DNA of 64,000 bases from Gremmenia infestans (taxonomy: Eukaryota; Ascomycota; Leotiomycetes; Helotiales; Hamatocanthoscyphaceae): NCBI GenBank assembly GCA_032629725.1, contig JAFEVB010000042.1:96475-160474 (forward strand), given 5' to 3'. Below are positions 21,660 through 33,772 of the stretch, piece after piece. The notes beneath the pieces are model-generated. The model had not been told where the DNA came from. It saw only the letters and a program-made list of their open reading frames with translations, and did no database searches. The translations under genes and the position numbers were made by a program. How positions within the stretch are numbered: position 1 is the stretch's first letter; each line of letters starts with the position of its first letter.

Positions 21660-22283
21660 ATGTCTAACGTACGTGACTATGGGAAAAGCTTCGCCATCGG
21701 GTGTTGCGGTTTACTGACATCATGTAGGATACGCTGGAAACCAGCGACCTGCCCACCATCGAGAATGAATCGAACAATAAATCAAAACTCGAATCCGAGT
21801 CCATCAAAGAGCTTGACAGTGCCAATGAAGACAAGTCTAAGGGCGAAGGTGACAATTCAGATAAGGCAGAGGAATTCAAGGACGAGGAGTGTTTCGCTAT
21901 AGGAGTAAAACAAAAGGATCTCACTGACATTCAGAAACCCCAGGTAGGCTGATTTCAACTATACTCTCTTGTTAATATCATCGCTGATCCAACGGCAGGA
22001 GCAAGCCAGCAAGATGAAGCATCAGAGTATTCTGGATTTCACTGATGGCTCGGAGGCGTTGAAGAAGCTTGGCAACAAGCATTCGGAGATGGTGCAGTGC
22101 AAATACGGTAACTTCAAGCAGGAAGGCAGAGACGTCAAAGGCATGTCCAAGTTCCATCAAAGCGGCTGGCCGACTGCCCAAGAGATCGCGGAAATCGATG
22201 CTACGGATTCGGGTCCCTGCACATGCACTCTGTGTGCTGCAAGGAGGGCGAAAAGGGCGATGATCTCGCCACCGAAGGTTTAA
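21660..22283 (+). CDS. Small acidic protein with C-terminal CxCxxC, function unknown
   Basis: Exons 21660-21668, 21728-21943 and 21999-22283 (a three-codon first exon MSN, introns 59 and 55 nt with GTACGT and GTAGGC donors) give 169 residues in one closed frame. The first half is highly acidic and Ser/Lys-rich, hence probably disordered. The second half begins KMKHQSILDFTDGSEALKKL and holds a conserved-looking segment with GWPTAQEIAEID, then the cluster CTCTLCAARRAKRA and a basic tail. CxCxxC could bind a metal, but there are too few ligands for a classic zinc finger. I do not recognise the family. Support comes from three matched splice junctions and composition. The tiny first exon is the least certain part. 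Confidence 0.55.
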
Positions 22284-24200
22284 GGGCATAAGGTAAGGGG
22301 ATTTGGAGGCAGGGGATATGATAGGCTATCGGTTCGATCATTAAAAGAATCAATCGCGAAAGGTCATTCAAACATAATAGATTGCGAATCATAATAGTTG
22401 AGCGTCATTGGAATTTAGAAGCGAGTAATTGGAAGATATAAGAACCCGAAATCTGGGGACACCCCATATTCCTGGGACACGCAACCCCATGGAGGCCGGA
22501 GATTTCAGGGAGGCCATCAAGGCCATCACTTCCAGGTTGATAATGGTCACGATATCAAAAGGAGATGCTGACTGACGTTGTGAGACTAACGGGTTCGTTG
22601 ACGAGAATAATCCCCCGAGTCGATCAATACTAGCGAGCGTTTCGAGTCCATATCAGATAATTATCAAAACGGAGCAAAACAAATGTGGAAATGCGATACA
22701 GTATAGTTCAAGTACTGTACTTTGGGCGTTTCTCATTTGGGTTTGGGACAGCAGTGACACTTTTGTTAGTCTCCTACGAATACCTTAGGCAGACGATTAT
22801 TGATTCCTCCTCTAGAGAAGGATCGTGATCTGGCGCCGGGCCCATTGAAAGACGTGCAGGCGCGTAGAGTGTCTTTGGTCGTACTGCACTACGAAGAAAA
22901 GAAAGTGCAGTAGTGGTACCACAGCCACAGCCCAAAATACCACATGGTGTGTTACTTTAGAATTTTGCGATTCCCATTCCCAATAGATGTTGACGGGACG
23001 ATATCTAGGCCGGCGGTAAAGAAAACCTCAAGGAGGTGTATGAGGACCTGAGGTTGTTGAAGAAAGTTCTCGGCTTGTTATTGGCTCGCTTATCTCATCT
23101 GCCGACGTGGTTTGCATCAGAAGAGGCTGAAGCGAAATGATCCTCCGTCTGCAACGCGGCAAGCTTCACCTCAAACGCTGCATCGTTTGGTGTTCACTTC
23201 ACCTCATCTGTGCGCAAGACTCAAGTCTCTCCTCACAAATGTCAACAGCCCACCAAGTCCAAGTCGGGACTCCAGACTCGACTCTACAGCCAATCATTTG
23301 TACTGTACACACCTTTATACACAACCACTAAACCCTCTAGAGCATGCCAATGCCCTTTAGAGTTGCGCCTGGTTGCCCACTGCCCACTCCCCATTGCTTG
23401 TCTCTGCCTCCGTGCACTTTCCCCCTCCCCTCCCAAGCTTGGCACCACTTCCGATTTGGGTGGGTTCTCTAACCCACTTGATGCTGTATCATCGACCCGC
23501 CGACCCTCGATGTCCTCAGTTTCATTTATGCCCTAACTAACCTTAGAGACCATCGTTAACTGCCCCCAAGCAATACGCTACGATGCGCCGCAAGGAGTCC
23601 TCTGGCTGGCCCTGGCCCATTGCCCTCCCTACAGTCCATACTGTATTCAGCGGCAGTATCCGACAACCTGTGTCTGGCCTGCGCTTTGCTCTGCCAGAGC
23701 CCCGTGTCAAGACTGCACTTATTTGCTTCACCGTGTGTGAGGAGTCCTCCCTCACGCCACAGTCAGGTTTGAGGTTGCCATGATCTCCTTTCCGTTTTCT
23801 GAATGATGGTCATAACCACATGGGCCCATCGTCTCTCCTTTCTATGCACCTCTGCCGACTACGCCCTTTCGTTCATCTCGTTGATTCTATTCTATTCTTA
23901 CTCTTGTTCTTCTAGTATAATCTTTCACCTTCCTAATTGCTCCTGGGAAACAAAACATCAACAGGTGCCTCTATTCTCGGGCAGGGCCCTCTCATTCTTT
24001 CCTTCCATTCTCTACGGCCTCGTGCTTTACTTTATCCTTTCTTTCTGGGGACGTTGCCAGTGAAGGCAGGAACAACCCACCTACACTCTTTGACTTCAGC
24101 ACTTAACCGCTGGCCGGAAATTACACGTATCTTATTATACCACTCCTCGACCACGATCCTCTTCTCGATTTACTCATACCGAACATATAAACACAATACG
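22284..24200. other. Long intergenic region
   Basis: Several frames of 60-110 codons are open around 23110-24060, but none shows a motif, consistent start or splice structure, and they mostly reflect C/T-rich sequence. 23800-24200 is a pyrimidine-rich leader and promoter of the next gene, ending CACAATACG before its ATG. Confidence 0.4.
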
Positions 24201-25210
24201 ATGTGGGCGACAGCGATTGCGGTATCTCTTTTGCTGGCGAGCAGAGTTTCTGCGGGGGTTATACAAGATGTCGGACACATGGCGCGGGGGCATAATTCAA
24301 TGGAAGAGACTATGAAGCGATACGTGGATGCACTCGTAGAGCCCGTAGAGCGAAGGCAAGCACCAGAAGGAACAGGAGCAGTCAATGCGTCGCAATGGGA
24401 GATGCAGACAGAAGCTGCCTGCACGACATCACTACAGGCGTTAGGCGGGGTAGCAAGTAATCCGTCTGGCATGGCGGTGTGTTATAATCTCCCCTTCTTG
24501 GACAACACCACGGGAGTCTTCCAGGCCGATCTACGACTATACACGGTCTCTCCGCCAACTGGGGACTTTGCCAATATCGCTACACAGAATGTTCAGGTTG
24601 GGCTTGCGTATAATGGAGCTACGGTCTCCGCGGTCAACTCGACGGCGTTAAAGGCGAGAGGAAGTGGCATCTCTTTGATTTCATGGCCGCGGGGTATGGA
24701 GAAGAGACAGACCGCGGTGCCTGCAATGGCACAGTCGTATGCTTTCGTTGGGCAAATCAACAAGAACCTGTTGACTGCCAACATGGGAACGTAAGTAATC
24801 CATCTCGATCCTGCAATCCTTTCGCTAACCTCCCCTTCAGTGCCGCTCTCCAAAAGGTCCTAGTACCAACAGTCAGTCTAACAGCAGTAAACGGCTCCGG
24901 CCAAACTGTAAACACGACCCTCTCCTCCCAAGAAGCAACCTTTGTCAACGGCGTCTTCGCCGCTCAAGTCGTACCCACGAAATCGCAGCTCTCGCCCCCT
25001 ATCCAAACCCTAGTCGTCGCATCCGGCGCGCCATTCGTCGTGCCAGGCCTCCATATCCTGATATTCCCTATTGGTGCCATTGTTACGGGTGTTTGGGCCG
25101 TACTGTTGGGTGCGACGATTGCTTATGGGACGGTTGGACGCATGCAGTTCAGGGATCAGTTCAGGAGGCGGAATGCGAGGGCTACGAAGGGGGATATGGC
25201 GAGGATATAA
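24201..25210 (+). CDS. Secreted single-pass membrane protein, function unknown
   Basis: Exons 24201-24790 and 24841-25210 (50-nt intron, GTAAGT...CTAACC...TTCAG) encode 319 residues. A signal peptide (MWATAIAVSLLLASRVSAG) is followed by a lumenal or extracellular domain with several N-glycosylation sequons (NAS, NTT, NST, NGS, NTT) and few cysteines. Two dibasic sites (ERRQ near 60, EKRQ near 170) could be Kex2-type cleavage points. One transmembrane helix lies near residues 265-290 (LHILIFPIGAIVTGVWAVLL). The tail is short and basic (RDQFRRRNARATK), which fits a type I membrane protein. I do not recognise a named domain. Structure and composition are convincing; function is unknown. Confidence 0.75.
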
Positions 25211-26188
25211 ATCAGGATAGGGGCGTTGGAGGATAAGCAGTGCAACTTCGATTCGTATACCATATAGAAATTTCGTCACTAATCATCATACGGCAAGGGG
25301 AGGAAGGGGTTAGATAGATGGTTCTGCTCTCCTAGATGGATGGGTTTCGTCTCTTGTATTGTAAAGAATCCAATTTCATCATGATGCTCCCACCATTAAT
25401 GCTTATTCTTGCTAAATTATAGTTGATTGCACTTGTATTCTTGCAACCATACCTGATAATTAATGCTGCACACTGGTTGGAGCTGGACTGGATGCGATAA
25501 TCACGGGATCTCAAACTCCTAACATGCCTACCTTTTCACCTAATTCTACAACAGCAGGTTATTTATCATCATAGCTTTTTGCAAAGCGCCAACTACTTGC
25601 TACAGTATGTTAAAAGATACTGTAATATAAAATACCTATGGTGATATATCATGTGACCTAAACGACAAGGTTTCTTGCTTCATCCTTATTTCTTGCTCCT
25701 TACTATTAACGGCAACATAGCATATTATCTCGGACACCGCCGTACTGTGATAATAATAAATCCCCTAGATCCACTGCCTGCCAGATATTATATGGTTTTC
25801 TATTTATATACGGTACTATACTGTATATTCAATCCCGCACTGACGACGCGCCCCTCGAGCTTCCGAAGCATGAATAGTGTTCTAGGGATTCCTAGTTGAA
25901 ACCGCTCGGATTATGCGTTTCTGTTCCAGGCCCGGGTCCGCTATTGGTGGGGTATTATTTCAATTATTCAATGCTTTGTTGTGAGCTAATATGCTGCTGT
26001 TGTTTGCTTGGTGTCTACGGAGTACTGTATGTTCATGCGCTGTGCTGTGGTGTGTATTGGGTTCGTCTGAAGACTTCGAGGTTCTTTATTTCTTGTCCTC
26101 TTTCTTTACTTTAATTTGTTTTTATATCGGTTTTGATACGTTACTGTATAACTGGAATTCCATATACTGGTACGGAAAAGGTGTCGAG
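25211..26188. other. Intergenic, no gene seen
   Basis: The stretch is AT-rich with short frames only. A plus-strand frame opens at 25991, but its upstream part has no coding character; the likely start of the next gene is the ATG at 26189. Confidence 0.45.
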
Positions 26189-29100
26189 ATGGCAGATGTT
26201 GCGGACTTGGTAGTGCAGTTGCACTCGAATATCGACTCGATTCACCAATGTGTCAAATCGCTCTCTGCGACCTCGGAGCATGATGAGGAGATGGAACATC
26301 TTGAGAGGGAGAGGGAGGAGAGGATTCTGGAGATTAAGAAGAAGCATGAAGATGATCTGAAGCAGCTTTCTGCACAGAGAGCAAAAGAAGAGGAGGAGTT
26401 AGAAGAGCAGAGACGGAATGAAGAGCGGGAATTAATGGAACGGCGACGACGGGAAGATGAGGAGCGTAGAGCTCGGGTGCGAGAAGAGGAAGATGAGAGG
26501 AAGAGGTTGAAGGATGAGCAGGATGAGAAAAGGAGGGTGGAGATGGAGGAGCGGCAGAGGAGTTTGAGGGAGGATGCTGAGGGTGAATTGGAAAGGCTGG
26601 AGGATGAGATGGAGAGGAAGGTTGAGGAAGGGAAGATGGTGTTGAAGGAGTTGGATGAGAAGAGAAAGGTAAGCGGAGAGGCGTATGCAGTAACGGGGGA
26701 GTTCTAACTCATGTGAACAGGCTATCAATGCCCAAATCGAAGCAGCGCTGAATCAGCCGACTGTCATTCCCACTATCAACTTTCGAAGCCGCAGGAAGAC
26801 TCTCGGGAAGTCTACCCAAACATTGCCGAATAGCACTGGGACTGGGACGTTAGCGCCAACGGGGTTGAACGTCGTCAAGGATCTGGATTCGATAGTGTCT
26901 CTTCAGACTAAAGAGAAAAGCGATAAGCCCGTGCAGGAAATTGGGGAAGAGGGAGAGAAAGCCTCAAACGTGAGTGCAGATGCATTGGAAATCGAGATAC
27001 GTGCTGAGGATATACCAGCTGGGGATATGACCAACGAGCCTGCCGATTCTCTCATCCCACAGAAGACTGAAGAAGCTCCTATCTCCGCTCCTGGGTTGGT
27101 TGGGGCAGGAAACATACAAAACGGAATATATCCTCGGCATATCGACCTCGAGATACCAATTACGGAGGACGGACCGGTCATTGGGAGCGAGGAAGAGAAT
27201 AGAACTCCGGCCTTCGTGGTCGACGATGTTGCAACAGAAGCTATCGCCCCACAGCCAGAAAGCAGCCATACCTTGGAACATGAAGATACACGGAAAGGAG
27301 AGAGCAATTCGGGACATAAAGAGGGTTCCCAAATAGCAAGTGAAGTTCCACTAGAAACATGTGAAGATGGACCAAAGGACTTCGAGGATTCTTCCGACGT
27401 CCGCGAGAACTTGACAGTCGCTGAAAATGAGACACTCCAATCCTCAGCTGCGCTTGAGATTCCAACCAGTGACCCAAGGGCGGAAAATATCCCAAATGCA
27501 GAGAACCCCTCGCTAGAACCACAACATGAGACTGTCGATCCCATTTCAGAGTCAGAGGACCATTTAGATCCGAATAATACGGTATTAGCTCCCGAGAATA
27601 TCTCTGATGCAGCGAATATGTCAAGGGAAGAGGGCAGTGGAAAGACTACTGTTCCGGGGCAGAGCGAAGGAAATAATACCACTGTCCACCAGGAGCTTCC
27701 AATCCCGGAAGATGGTCCAGTCCTCGAAGAAAGTCCTCTAATTGAGAACACGGCTTCTGTTGTACATGAAGCCGGGTCACGCCCAAGTCCAGAGCTGCCT
27801 CCCGTGCAATTGGATAGCTCTTTTGCTGAAACCCTCTCTGCGGCCACATATAAAGTCCCTAAGATGGAGGACGAGACAAGCGAAAATATTAAAGTCACTG
27901 TTCCAGCAGAAAACCCAAATCTTGAGCTCGGGCAAAAGCTTGACGATGAAAGAACGCCAGATTCATCTAAACTGCTCAGTCTTGAACAGCACGATGATAC
28001 GTTGAAAAAAATATCAGCTGGATTAAATGACTCTGGCTATTCAACAGAAAGACCGCTTGGTGATTCTTCCAACCTCTACACTAGCAACACCAGCTCGGCA
28101 AGAACTCCTCTATCCTCCGCAGAAGTGTCCTCAAGTTCAATCAAAGATGGAGGCCCCGAGCAAAACCACGCTCTGGCTGATCACCATATCATCAGTTCGA
28201 ATGGTAACTCCCCGGAGACCTTGGACGTGACGCTTGAGAACCCAGAGACTCATGACCGCCAGGATCCTGTGAAAGTGCAGGAACTCAAAGCCCCAAATGA
28301 GGTTTCGGAATCTACGGATCAATCAGCCACCCAAGAGTCTGTTGAGGTTCTGCTGGGGTTGGAAGAATCTCAGGCGGAAATGACTAAAGATCACTCGGTT
28401 GCTTCTTTGCCCACTGATGAAGACAGCACCGAAACTTTTAACAACAGTACAGCGAGGTTGGAAACTCCCGAGCAGCACTTTGAGAGTCAACCACCTACCC
28501 CAACATTCTCTGCAAATTACGCCCAAGACTCCACTGCCACTATTGAAATTGAAGACAGACCGCAAACACCAAAACAGCAACAACATTCGAAGATGGTTGA
28601 TCCCCCCTCAACTCCCTCAACACAGATCATCCATCAAACATATGATCACACTACAGCCGAGTCGCCTGTCACGGTCTTGGATGCAGATGACTTGTTCGCT
28701 GACAGCGATGATGACGATTACGAGGAGCAGGACAATCACAATGTACATGGGGGGGATCTGGAGTCGGAAAAAGACCATCAAGGACTTGTCGAACACAAAG
28801 TAGCACATTCTGCTGATTCTATCCACCAAGATGCATCATGGACACATCCATCGGCTAATGGAGACAATGAGCTTGGAGAAACATTATCCTCCAGTTCAGA
28901 ACATGTGAAGACCCCTACAGGTCTCTTCGCTTCCCTAGTCGATACCATCCAATCCGACTTGCCTGTAGTGAGCAAGATGGTCAACGGCTCGACTGAAGAT
29001 GAGCCCGAGGAGGTAAATACTGACACTGAAGATGATTATCATATGCCAAGTACATTCAACGTCTCACCCAAAAGTGAACTTCATGAGAAAGAATGTCCGC

Positions 29101-30119
29101 AAGATATTGGTTCTGCACTTCACATTCGCACCCATACCGCAGATACCGTCCCCTCGTTTGAGAGCTACGCTCACTCCGACGACGGCGACTCATCACCAGT
29201 AACACCAATTGACGAAATCGCCGAGAATGCAAGCGAGGCACTTCAAACCGAGCGTCTGATTCGATCTTCATGGCCAGCTCAAGCTCACGATATCGAGTCA
29301 CATGAGGAAGAAAGCCAGGATTTGAAACCTCAAGCTTCCCCAATGCAAGCTGACTTTGAAGCATTTTCTACTCAACAATACTCATCATACATCACGCCTA
29401 AAACAAGCCAAGCAAACCTGACAGGGCAAGAAATACCAACGAGCGATTTCCACAGCTCTCCCAGCGAGAATGCAAACGGCCGTTCTCAGGTCACATCGCT
29501 GATCACCGATCTTCCCAGCCGACCCTACGACTCCCCACCATCAGCCACGCGGTCTCAAAATGGAGAAGAGGAAGTAACTCCATCCTCACCATCTCTCCTT
29601 CCGCGGCGCTCAACACTCATAGAGCGGACTAGCATAAGTCACACGCCAGCCAGTTCGCCATCGATACCAAATCCCAGCTTCTTCCAAAAAACACGCTCGC
29701 TCTTCGAATCGTCCTCCTCATCCTCTACAGCGCACACAGCCCCTCCACCTACTCGTCCGCTCTCCTCACTCTTCACTCTGCGCCCCTCTTCTTCCTCTTC
29801 CCCCTCACCACCACCCAAACCCCCATCCCTAAGATCCCAATCCCGTCCTTCATCTCTCCACCAATCCGAAACCGAAACCGACCAATTAATCGTCCCTCGC
29901 AGTCTAGACGCCATCCCGAAACCTCCATCACCGGGCTTCGTCCTACCAGCCGACAAGGCAGAGGAGGAATATGAGCCCCGCCGCGTCTCGAATTCTTTTT
30001 TGGGCGGCCTTTCAAAAATAGCAGGGCAGGGGTTGGGTGGGCTTGAGGACTCGGTTCATAACCCTGCGCATGGGGAATATACGCCTTTGCTGCAGACCGA
30101 GAGGGAAAACGAATATTGA
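26189..30119 (+). CDS. Large coiled-coil plus disordered acidic protein
   Basis: Exons 26189-26668 and 26721-30119 (52-nt intron) give 1292 residues. Residues 1-160 start MADVADLVVQLHSNIDSIHQ, then become an almost uninterrupted charged helix of E/R/K-rich heptads (about residues 30-160), a strong coiled coil. Exon 2 opens with INFRSRRKTLGKSTQTLP. Residues 200-1100 are acidic, Ser/Thr/Pro/Glu-rich and without predicted folds. Recurrent short phrases such as IPxxEDGPVxxxE occur at least twice, near 300 and 480. The last 200 residues are Ser/Pro-rich and end in a conserved-looking segment SFLGGLSKIAGQGLGGL. The composition suggests a scaffold or septum/cytoskeleton-associated protein, but this is guesswork. 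ATG 26189 is chosen because the helical domain begins there and upstream codons are not protein-like. Confidence 0.75.
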
Positions 30120-31594
30120 CCACGCCCGGCCGCGGGTACAAAGGTGGAAAATGTGGTGTATGTTGGGTTTAGTGACACTATCGAAGGAGAAGGCGGGAGG
30201 GAGAGGGAGGTACGAGGCGAGTATAAACTGGCTTGGCTGTGGGTTGAGGGGTAGAGAGCACGGTTGAGGGGTTCTGGGGATGTGGTTGAGAGATGTAGGT
30301 AGGATAGACACGTACGTACGCTAGGCGTTATGGAAAGGGAGGGGAGGTGTTCTTAGTTAGCGTGTATATATGATTGATCGGAATGCAGTCACGGGTTTCT
30401 AGTTTCCTCGTTACTTGTTACTTGAAGTGTGGATAGTAAGTATACTGGACCGGGGTATAGCAAGCAAATACTAGGTTCGTGTAGTTGGTATTAATCTGCT
30501 CACGTCCCGAATCGAATCGAGTTGAACGAATCGCATTTCCTAACCCACTTCGCATAATCATACTTTCTAGCTCTTCTAGTTTTAGTTTTAGCGGCTAGCT
30601 CTTGACACTATTTATTATACCTTTAGCATATATACTAGTACCACTCTAAGTTAACAAGACTTAAAAGAGTATACTAATATCCAAAACCAGCTACGCCCCA
30701 ACCTAAACACTGACATCAGTCCTAATCCTTATATCACCTCCCCCTCGCCCTCCTAAAAAGTATTTCCTAACCCTACTCTCCTCCCTCCTTTGTCTCTCTA
30801 GCACCCCCTCAGGCGTAAAGCACGGCCTCACTTCCTAAGATGTGGAACCAGAGGCTTTTAATAGAGATTTTGAAATTAAATGCAAGTTAGAATGCTTTAT
30901 GGAGATGGTGAGGGATGTCAGGCGGGTTGAGGGGGTGGGGGGTTAAAGGAGTCTTATGAGGTGGGGATTAGAGGGATAGAGGGGCCTGATGCAAAATTGG
31001 AGTGCTGGACTCGATCGGTGATGCGGGCGGGCGGGAGATTATAGAGATATCTGAGGATGTGGAGAGGATTCCACGTGCGTTAGGCAAAGCCACAATTGCA
31101 TGCATGTATGCCAGCTGGCGGTATGGTGGTTTGCGAGTGAGTGTATGGTTCAATTCAATGTTATGCTATGTACAGTGAGTGCTCCAGCTCATTTCCGACT
31201 TTCTGTTCTGCGTATAGTGTGTTGATTCCCCCGTGCTTCTTTTCTAGATGGGTTATGATTGTGCGTTTGTAGTCTTACTTGTACAAAGGTTCAATGAGAG
31301 CGAGATTGACTGGGCTTGAAGTGAGGCAGGCTGATCCTTTTGATTTTGTGGTAGGGAGGGGGGAGAGAAAGCTGCTCTGGTAATTTGGGCAAAGAGGGAG
31401 ATGGAAAGGAAATCATAGTGTGGTGACTTAATCTGACAGTGGTGGGTGTTTGTGGACGGTGTGCAAACACAATATCATCCATAGCGCGCAGGGAGGCATC
31501 AGTCCGGCGGACGGTACATGAAGAGGTAAGGTGGTCTATGCGGTAGACTGTCTGTGACGAAATGGAGAACCATTAGTTAGCAGTCGAACATTCA
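30120..31594. other. Intergenic region, no gene seen
   Basis: 3' sequences of the coiled-coil gene and, further on, those of the zinc-finger gene lie here in convergent arrangement. 30560-30840 is pyrimidine-rich. No frame is supported. Confidence 0.45.
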
Positions 31595-33136
31595 TCATTG
31601 TCCGCCGCCGATCCGTCTTCTGATGTTGGAAGGGTTGGTGGAATCGTGCTGCGATGTAGAAATGGAATCGCGGCTGGGGCGGGGAGGTTGAACCGGGGTG
31701 GATGGCGGGCTGCTGATGTGCACACGTTGAGATTGTCCCACAACCGCCGAGACGTTATTCCGAGGTACCGGAATCTGTCTGACCATATGGAATAAGAGCC
31801 TGTGCCCGCTGAGGTCATTCTTCGTGTGGAAGAAGGCTTTACAGATGTCGCACTCGTGGATATGGGTGGACTCATGCTGGCGTAGAAGTTCCAGAGACTT
31901 GAATGATTCATCACATTTGGTGCATGGAAGTGGTTGATGGGCAGTATGCTGGTGTGCCTTCAAGCCGGCACCGGTATCAAACTTCGCGTTGCATTCCTCA
32001 CACGTGTGCAAATGCATTGTGTGAACATGCTTAACCAGATCTGTGATGGTCTCACATCTGATGGAACATTGTGGACAATGGTGAATCTTCTTCTGGTGGT
32101 TTTGAAGACTCAACTGCGTCTGAAACGTTCCGCCACATTGGTTACATCTGAAAACGTGAATCTCTTCCGTGTGCTCTTGGAGCAGGTCCAAAGTGGAGAA
32201 ATGATCTGGGCATATGTTGCATTTGAACTTGTGTTGTTTATCCTGGTGCAGTTGAAGCATTGCCAAAGTTTCAAAGCTCGCGGGGCACATAAAGCAGTTA
32301 AACGTATGCTGGTGGTCGCGATGCTTGAGTAAGAACTCAAAGGAGCCGAAAGATTCAGAGCATTTGTCGCAATTGTACATGTGTGTGGTGAGATGCTTTT
32401 CCAAAGCGGCTGCCTTGGCAAAAATGGCGGGGCACTGCTGGCACTTGAGCTCATGCTTCTCCTTCAGGTGTTTCTTGAAAGCGACTCCAGTTGGCAGCAT
32501 TTCTGGGCATTTTTCACATTTGATAGTGTGGTGAACGTTGGTATGCTGCTGCAAATCTTCTTGACTTTCGAAATTTCCTTGGCAGATTGAGCATTGATGA
32601 ATGTGGGTAATGCTGAGGTGGTGCTGTAGATCAGATGCATTTTGACATTGAAGATTGCAGATAGGACAAAGAAGAAAGTGCACCGGGGTGCGATATGCTG
32701 CGTTGGCTGAGTTGTTGTTCGAAGGTACACGTGCAGTGCTAGGATAGAAAGAAGGAGTGGGAGCGAGGGCGGGCGGCGGTGTGGTGTGCGTAGATGTATA
32801 CTGGCTCACAGGGCCAGCTGTTCTGCCGTGGCCTTCGGCTCTCAGGTGTTCTCCCAGACCTTTCTTACTGCGCAATTGCTTGCGGCAAGTCCAACAGTGG
32901 AAGGCATGATCTTTGTTGTGGTGCTTTCTTAAGGCAATCTTGTCAGGAAAGTCGCTCTTACAGTCGTTGCACCAGGTCGGGTGGTACTTTGCGTCGTGTC
33001 TGTCTAGATCTCCCTGACAATAGAATCGCTCCATACAACTACCGCAGTAGTCCTGGTGGGCGTCTCTCTCGTGCTGGTTTCGTGACTCATCAGAGCCGAA
33101 GCCAACTCTGTCACAAATACTGCATTCGTATGACAT
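31595..33136 (-). CDS. C2H2 protein with about 16 tandem zinc fingers
   Basis: This is a single coding exon of 513 residues starting at ATG 33136 (MSYECSICDRVGFGS). A GTAAGC...GAGCAG interval just upstream may be a leader intron. I count 16 Cx2C...Hx3-5H units, beginning CSIC, CGSC, CNDC, CWTC, then after a Pro/Ser linker of about 50 residues CPIC and eleven more (ending CDIC...HRLLFH). Finger-to-finger linkers are very short (often 3-5 residues) and do not match the TGEKP type. The fingers have aromatic residues in unusual positions, so RNA- or protein-binding is as plausible as DNA-binding. The C-terminal 50 residues are Ser/Pro/Arg-rich. Fungal genomes contain few proteins with this many fingers. 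No named orthologue is recognised. Confidence 0.88.
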   Translation of the reverse strand: MSYECSICDRVGFGSDESRNQHERDAHQDYCGSCMERFYCQGDLDRHDAKYHPTWCNDCKSDFPDKIALRKHHNKDHAFHCWTCRKQLRSKKGLGEHLRAEGHGRTAGPVSQYTSTHTTPPPALAPTPSFYPSTARVPSNNNSANAAYRTPVHFLLCPICNLQCQNASDLQHHLSITHIHQCSICQGNFESQEDLQQHTNVHHTIKCEKCPEMLPTGVAFKKHLKEKHELKCQQCPAIFAKAAALEKHLTTHMYNCDKCSESFGSFEFLLKHRDHQHTFNCFMCPASFETLAMLQLHQDKQHKFKCNICPDHFSTLDLLQEHTEEIHVFRCNQCGGTFQTQLSLQNHQKKIHHCPQCSIRCETITDLVKHVHTMHLHTCEECNAKFDTGAGLKAHQHTAHQPLPCTKCDESFKSLELLRQHESTHIHECDICKAFFHTKNDLSGHRLLFHMVRQIPVPRNNVSAVVGQSQRVHISSPPSTPVQPPRPSRDSISTSQHDSTNPSNIRRRIGGGQ

Positions 33137-33772
33137 GGTAGCGGGAGAACTGCTCAAGGGTGAGGATGATATGGAGGATAGGATCGAGGTGAAAGCTTAC
33201 CTGAAGATGCCCTAGTTGACGTGAAAGATCGCAGTCAATCGACCCGTCTTATTTGTTGAGGTCGAAGTGGGTGAATTGATTCGATCTTTTTGTTGTTGTT
33301 GTGCGTTTTGAGTGTTGAAGCTCTGGAGAACAACGCGGTGAAGAAGACTTGGAGCTCGCCTAGCACTTTAGGGGGCAGAATACCTCGGTCACGAGAACTG
33401 GCCAGGGCGGAGAGAGAATTGAATCGTACCGTACGACGCCTTCGTGAAATCATCTACAGACAGTGAATGTAGGTTTTGCTTTTACAGACTATCCATGAGC
33501 ATGTCCCAGGATCCCCAGCATAGTCTCGTGAGACGAAGCACTAGATGTAAAGATGAACATTTCGCATGCATAGCTGGGTCTTGTAAATAACCTCGAGGTA
33601 TGTACTTAGGAAAGTCTTGCTTGTGATCTGTTACAAGTAACAAAATAGATATACAGTATACCACGTACGAATATATAAGTCTACTAATTCATAATTGACA
33701 CTTGCCAACACTCTTATAGATCAGGAGACTAAACCCAACCATTAATCAAAACGCTTCATTATTCAGCTGCAT
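33137..33772. other. Intergenic, upstream of the zinc-finger gene
   Basis: 33137-33450 is the probable leader and promoter of the zinc-finger gene, including a possible leader intron (donor GGTAAGCT near 33200). Nothing else is recognised before the stop of the next minus-strand gene. Confidence 0.4.

Noticed and set aside
23112..24063. Several overlapping frames before the membrane-protein gene
   Set aside because: They lie in a pyrimidine-rich leader region, with no consistent start, splice sites or motif.
26903..27898. 331-codon minus-strand frame
   Set aside because: It is the antisense of the large coiled-coil/disordered gene, Ser-rich by complement of Glu/Asp/Thr codons.
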